A DNA stretch of 40,038 nucleotides from JAENVU01 sp031362155 (lineage in GTDB: Bacteria; Actinomycetota; Acidimicrobiia; IMCC26256; JAENVU01). The notes below the pieces were generated by a model, which had not been told where the DNA came from, searched no databases, and was given only the letters and a program-made list of their open reading frames with translations. The translations under genes and the position numbers were made by a program. This document shows positions 37,408 to 40,038 of this stretch, piece by piece. The DNA lies in the NCBI GenBank assembly GCA_031362155.1, contig JANLRZ010000081.1:1-40038 (forward strand), written 5' to 3'. Within the stretch, counting starts at the first letter, position 1. The number at the start of each line of letters is the position of its first letter.

Positions 37408-37971
37408 GTGGACCCCCGCCCACTGCTCCTCCAACTCCGCCTGCGCGGCAAGATCGCCGACCCCGGCGGACCCGACACTGCGACTGCCGTCGCCGCCGGC
37501 CACGCGATCGTCCGGGGTGCACACCTCGTCCTCACGCCCGATGGCCGCGCCGAGGCCGACCGCGCCTTCGCCCTCTCCGACGACGCTCGCGAGGCCACGA
37601 CGGCCGCGTACGAGCAGTTCCGGCCGCGCAACACCGAACTCATCCGCATCTGTCACGACTGGCAGGTACGCGCCGGTGGGCACGCCAACGACCACCGCGA
37701 CGCCAAGTACGACTGGGACGTCATCGATCGGCTGGCCGCCGTCGACGATCGCATTGGCCCGGTCGTTCGGCGCCTGGGCCGGGCCCAACCGGACTTCGCC
37801 GACTACCGGCCCCGTCTACGAGACGCCCGCAGCCGGGTCGAGGACGGTCAGCACGACTGGTTCACCTCCCCTCGCATCGACTCGTACCACACCGTCTGGA
37901 TGGAGCTGCACGAGCATTTCCTGGTCGGATTGACCATCGAGCGGGCCTCCGAATCGGTCGACACTCCATGA
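37408..37971 (+). CDS. Winged-helix-like protein of unknown function (possible regulator)
   Basis: GTG 37408 gives 187 residues; the frame upstream to 37153 is antisense to the swivel gene. The first 60 residues look like a winged helix: LLLQLRLRGKIADPGG, ATAVAAGHAIVRGAHLVLTPDGRAEADRAF. The second half is charged and helical, with HDWQVRAGGHANDHRDAKYDWDVIDRLAAVDDR, DGQHDWF and HTVWMELHEHFL. I do not recognise the whole protein. Because its promoter faces that of the swivel operon with 39 bases between starts, it could regulate it. Its stop overlaps the start of the hydrolase gene (ATGA). Confidence 0.65.
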   Translation: MDPRPLLLQLRLRGKIADPGGPDTATAVAAGHAIVRGAHLVLTPDGRAEADRAFALSDDAREATTAAYEQFRPRNTELIRICHDWQVRAGGHANDHRDAKYDWDVIDRLAAVDDRIGPVVRRLGRAQPDFADYRPRLRDARSRVEDGQHDWFTSPRIDSYHTVWMELHEHFLVGLTIERASESVDTP

Positions 37972-38891
37972 CGATGACCGAGTCCGGCGCCCATCAGGTC
38001 TGGTTCGACACCGGCCACCACTTGATCCATACGGTGCAATGGAGCCCGCGCGCCCGCACCGGCGACTCCTCACCGGTGCTCCTGGTCCATGGCCTCGGCG
38101 GGAGCACGGTCAACTGGGATCTCGTCGGCCAGCGTCTGGCCGATCGGCTCGGAACCCAAGTGACGGCCCTCGATCTCCCGGGGTTCGGCCGGACCCGGTC
38201 CGCACACCGCCGCGCCGGATTCGGCGAGCATCGCGAGGTTGTCACCACATTCCTCCGCGAGCACGGCCCGGCCGTCGTCGCCGGCAACTCGATGGGCGGG
38301 GCAGTCTCGGTCGCCGTCGCAGCCGCCCATCCGGAACTCGTCGCCGGAGTCGTCCTCGTGAACGCGGCCTATCCGCGGCCGAGTGGGAACCTGGACCAAG
38401 TCGCGCGGACGATCAAGTTCGCCACCCTCACCCTCCCGCGCGCGACCACGCCCATCGTGAACGCCCGCTCCCGCAGACTCGGGCCTGAACGTCTGGTCGA
38501 CGCGACGCTCCTCGCCGTCCTCGCTGAGCCGCAGGATCTCGACCCCGACGTACGGGACCGCCTCATCGCGCTCGCGGCCGAGCGCCGTCATTACCCCGAG
38601 GCCGCAACGGCGTACACCGAGAGCGGCGGGTCCCTGTTCCGCTACCTGATCACCGAAATGCGCGGGGACCTCGCCCGGCTCGACCGTCCGACGATGATCC
38701 TGCACGGTCGAGCCGACCGCCTGGTCCCGGTCTCGTTCGCGCGGGCCGTCGCCCGCCGACGTGACGACTGGCAGTACGTCGAACTCGCGGAGTGCGGCCA
38801 CGCGCCGCAGTTGGAGATTCCGGAGCGATTCGTGGAGATCGTCAGCGGCTGGGCCGAACGCCGGCTTCGAGATCCAGCAGCGCCCGCTTGA
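37968..38891 (+). CDS. Alpha/beta hydrolase
   Basis: ATG 37968 gives 307 residues and overlaps the previous TGA. HGLGGSTVNW (41-50) supplies the oxyanion loop, AGNSMGGAVS holds nucleophile Ser108 in GNSMGG, the acid is probably the Asp in HGRADRLVP, and the base the His of ECGHAPQLE. It is of the MhpC/epoxide-hydrolase-like type without the epoxide-hydrolase tyrosines being obvious. It should be cytosolic and could hydrolyse esters, thioesters or C-C bonds. It overlaps the convergent ogt gene by 50 bases. Confidence 0.9.
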   Translation: MTMTESGAHQVWFDTGHHLIHTVQWSPRARTGDSSPVLLVHGLGGSTVNWDLVGQRLADRLGTQVTALDLPGFGRTRSAHRRAGFGEHREVVTTFLREHGPAVVAGNSMGGAVSVAVAAAHPELVAGVVLVNAAYPRPSGNLDQVARTIKFATLTLPRATTPIVNARSRRLGPERLVDATLLAVLAEPQDLDPDVRDRLIALAAERRHYPEAATAYTESGGSLFRYLITEMRGDLARLDRPTMILHGRADRLVPVSFARAVARRRDDWQYVELAECGHAPQLEIPERFVEIVSGWAERRLRDPAAPA

Positions 38892-39348
38892 ACGCAACCC
38901 CGTCTCCGTAGCCGCCCCCGTATCCGCCGATTCCGTTGGCCGCGACCACACGATGACACGGGATGACGAACGGCACCGGGTTCTTCGCCATCGTCGATCC
39001 CACCGCTCGCGCCGCGCGCGGTCTACCGACCATCTCAGCCACTTCGCCATAGGTGACGGTCTCGCCGTACGGGACCTCGTCGCGCACGGCCACCAGAATG
39101 CGGCGCTGAAGCTCCGACAGCGTTGGCGGGAGTTCGACGTCGATCATGAACGACGTCCGGCGGCCGGCGAAGTACTCGTCGAGTTGACGGGCGATGGCAC
39201 CGTCACGGCACGGCCGGGTCGCGTACTCGTCAACCGACGATGTCGGGAGTGAAATCGCGCGGACCCCGATGGCGCCCACCTCGACCACGATGTCACCCCA
39301 CGGGATCTGCTGACGCCACCACTGCGTCACCCCGTCGGGTTGGGTCAT
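38842..39348 (-). CDS. ogt: Methylated-DNA--[protein]-cysteine S-methyltransferase
   Basis: The 168-residue protein has the active-site motif IPCHRVV with Cys131. Helix-turn-helix-like residues TYGEVAEMVGRPRAARAVG precede it, and the following loop is ANGIGGYGGG. It transfers the methyl group of O6-methylguanine to its own cysteine in a suicide reaction, repairing alkylated DNA. The N-terminal domain is short but complete, typical of Ogt. Start ATG 39348; no ribosome-binding site is obvious. The 3' end overlaps the convergent hydrolase by 50 bases. Confidence 0.95.
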   Translation of the reverse strand: MTQPDGVTQWWRQQIPWGDIVVEVGAIGVRAISLPTSSVDEYATRPCRDGAIARQLDEYFAGRRTSFMIDVELPPTLSELQRRILVAVRDEVPYGETVTYGEVAEMVGRPRAARAVGSTMAKNPVPFVIPCHRVVAANGIGGYGGGYGDGVAFKRALLDLEAGVRPSR

Positions 39349-39366
39349 CGCACGATCAGATCAGTC

Positions 39367-40038
39367 TCAGATGAGTCCGAGCGACGTGATCTCGGCCCGC
39401 TCGGCTTCGAGTTCGTCGGTCGTGATCGCGAGCTTCGCCTGTGCGAACTCGTCGTGAGCAAGACCTTCCACCACGCTCCAGCCGCCGTTGCCGTCGGCCT
39501 GGACCGGGAAGCCGTACTGCAAGCCCTCGGGCGTGCCGTACTCGCCACGACTGACGACCGCGAGGCTGGACCACTGCCCCGCCGGGGTCGCAGTCCGCGC
39601 ACTGTTCACCGAGTCGATCGCGGCGTTCGCGGCCGAGGCCGCCGAGGAAAGCCCACGCGCCTCGATGACGGCAGCACCGCGCTTCTGCACGGTCTCGATA
39701 AAGGTGGTTTGCAGCCAGGCGGTATCACCGATGACCTCGGGCGCGGGCGCACCACCAATCTGGGCATTCGCGAAGTCGGGGTACTGCGTCGCCGAGTGGT
39801 TCCCCCAGATCGTGACGTTGGTGACGTCGGCCACCGGCACGCCGGCCTTCTGCGCGAGTTGGGTCTGGGCCCGGTTCTGGTCGAGCCGCGTCATCGCGAA
39901 CCAGCGGTCGGCGGGCACGTCGGGCGCGTTGCTGCGGGCGATCAGGCAGTTGGTGTTGCACGGGTTCCCCACCACGAGCACCCGCACGTCGTCGGCCGCG
40001 TGCGCGTTGATCGCCTGGCCCTGGGGCTTGAAGATGCC
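39367..40038 (-). CDS. mdh: Malate dehydrogenase, N-terminal part beyond the window edge
   Basis: The frame is open to the last base, so the N-terminal NAD loop (GAAGQIG) lies outside. The first residues seen are GIFKPQGQAINAHAADDVRVLVVGNPCNTN, with the NP-NTN motif of malate dehydrogenase. Then RLDQNRAQTQLA (substrate Arg), VTIWGNHSATQYPDF (catalytic His and GNHS) follow, and the C-terminal helix SVVEGLAHDEFAQAKL. It oxidises malate to oxaloacetate with NAD in the citric acid cycle. It is the dimeric, NADP-type-like actinobacterial form. 224 codons are present, about two thirds of the usual 330 residues. It is 18 bases upstream of ogt on the same strand. Confidence 0.95.
   Translation of the reverse strand, partial: GIFKPQGQAINAHAADDVRVLVVGNPCNTNCLIARSNAPDVPADRWFAMTRLDQNRAQTQLAQKAGVPVADVTNVTIWGNHSATQYPDFANAQIGGAPAPEVIGDTAWLQTTFIETVQKRGAAVIEARGLSSAASAANAAIDSVNSARTATPAGQWSSLAVVSRGEYGTPEGLQYGFPVQADGNGGWSVVEGLAHDEFAQAKLAITTDELEAERAEITSLGLI

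Noticed and set aside
1..40038. tRNA, rRNA, CRISPR array, insertion sequence or prophage
   Set aside because: No cloverleaf-type sequence with a TTCGANNC arm outside genes, no regular repeat-spacer array, no transposase or integrase motif was found by eye.

Overview
The window looks like chromosomal DNA from a high-GC actinobacterium, most likely an uncultured member of the Acidimicrobiia or a relative. The evidence is strong G/C at third codon positions, many GTG starts, and an F420-type luciferase-family enzyme. Enzymes typical of actinobacterial lipid and xenobiotic catabolism also recur: a crotonase, a CaiB-type CoA transferase, a Baeyer-Villiger monooxygenase, acyl-CoA synthetase and a 2-amidohydrolase/PhyH cluster. 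At least ten genes have a TANNNT -10 hexamer only 6-8 bases before the start codon, the layout of leaderless actinobacterial mRNAs. The taxon is inferred; no rRNA or tRNA gene is present.

Layout. 1-2997: end of a catabolic run (5'-truncated short-chain dehydrogenase, F420-type oxidoreductase, FAD_binding_2 flavoprotein). 3150-6371: three overlapping genes for pilin-like, membrane-anchored proteins (PilE/PilV-, PilW- and PilX-like), preceded by a hairpin and a sigma28-like -10 box. 6375-7277: DUF3592 membrane protein. 7455-9803: a structured leader whose last hairpin covers the ribosome-binding site, then a DUF1611/DgcN-like protein and an alanine/ornithine-racemase-family PLP enzyme. 9812-12850: two divergent amidohydrolases around a perfect 16-bp palindrome that contains both -10 boxes, then a PhyH dioxygenase. 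12703-17982: PAP2 membrane phosphatase, ICL/PEP-mutase-fold enzyme, an endoglycoceramidase-like GH5 lipoprotein and a secreted propeller/PKD/DNRLRE protein. 17987-25090, nearly all on the minus strand: crotonase, a MoaD/ThiS-like protein coupled to a BNR propeller, Baeyer-Villiger monooxygenase, a LOG/PpnN-like protein coupled to a nitroreductase, and a VOC protein, with a repeat-rich 524-base gap at 24084-24607.

25148-29690 (plus): a tight operon of acyl-CoA synthetase, a NYN-type nuclease with S1 domain and histone-H1-like tail, a rhodanese and a class III CoA transferase. 29835-30695: secreted PKD protein. 30738-35427: GlpD, an alkyl-DHAP-synthase-like flavoprotein and a glycerol-kinase-like FGGY enzyme with altered glycerol-site residues, closed by a long palindromic terminator that also encodes the end of the convergent gene. 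35430-37368 (minus): a stand-alone PEP-utilising swivel (phospho-His) domain with two proteins I do not recognise. 37408-38891: a winged-helix-like protein and an alpha/beta hydrolase. 38842-40038 (minus): Ogt and a 5'-truncated malate dehydrogenase.

The best candidates for undescribed biology are the orphan swivel-domain operon (35430-37368), the glycerol/ether-lipid cluster with a modified kinase (30738-35427), the nuclease with an H1-like tail (26719-28095), the riboswitch-like leader (7455-7548), and the tandem hairpins with a constant tail (24107-24277). No CRISPR array, insertion sequence, prophage, rRNA or tRNA was seen.
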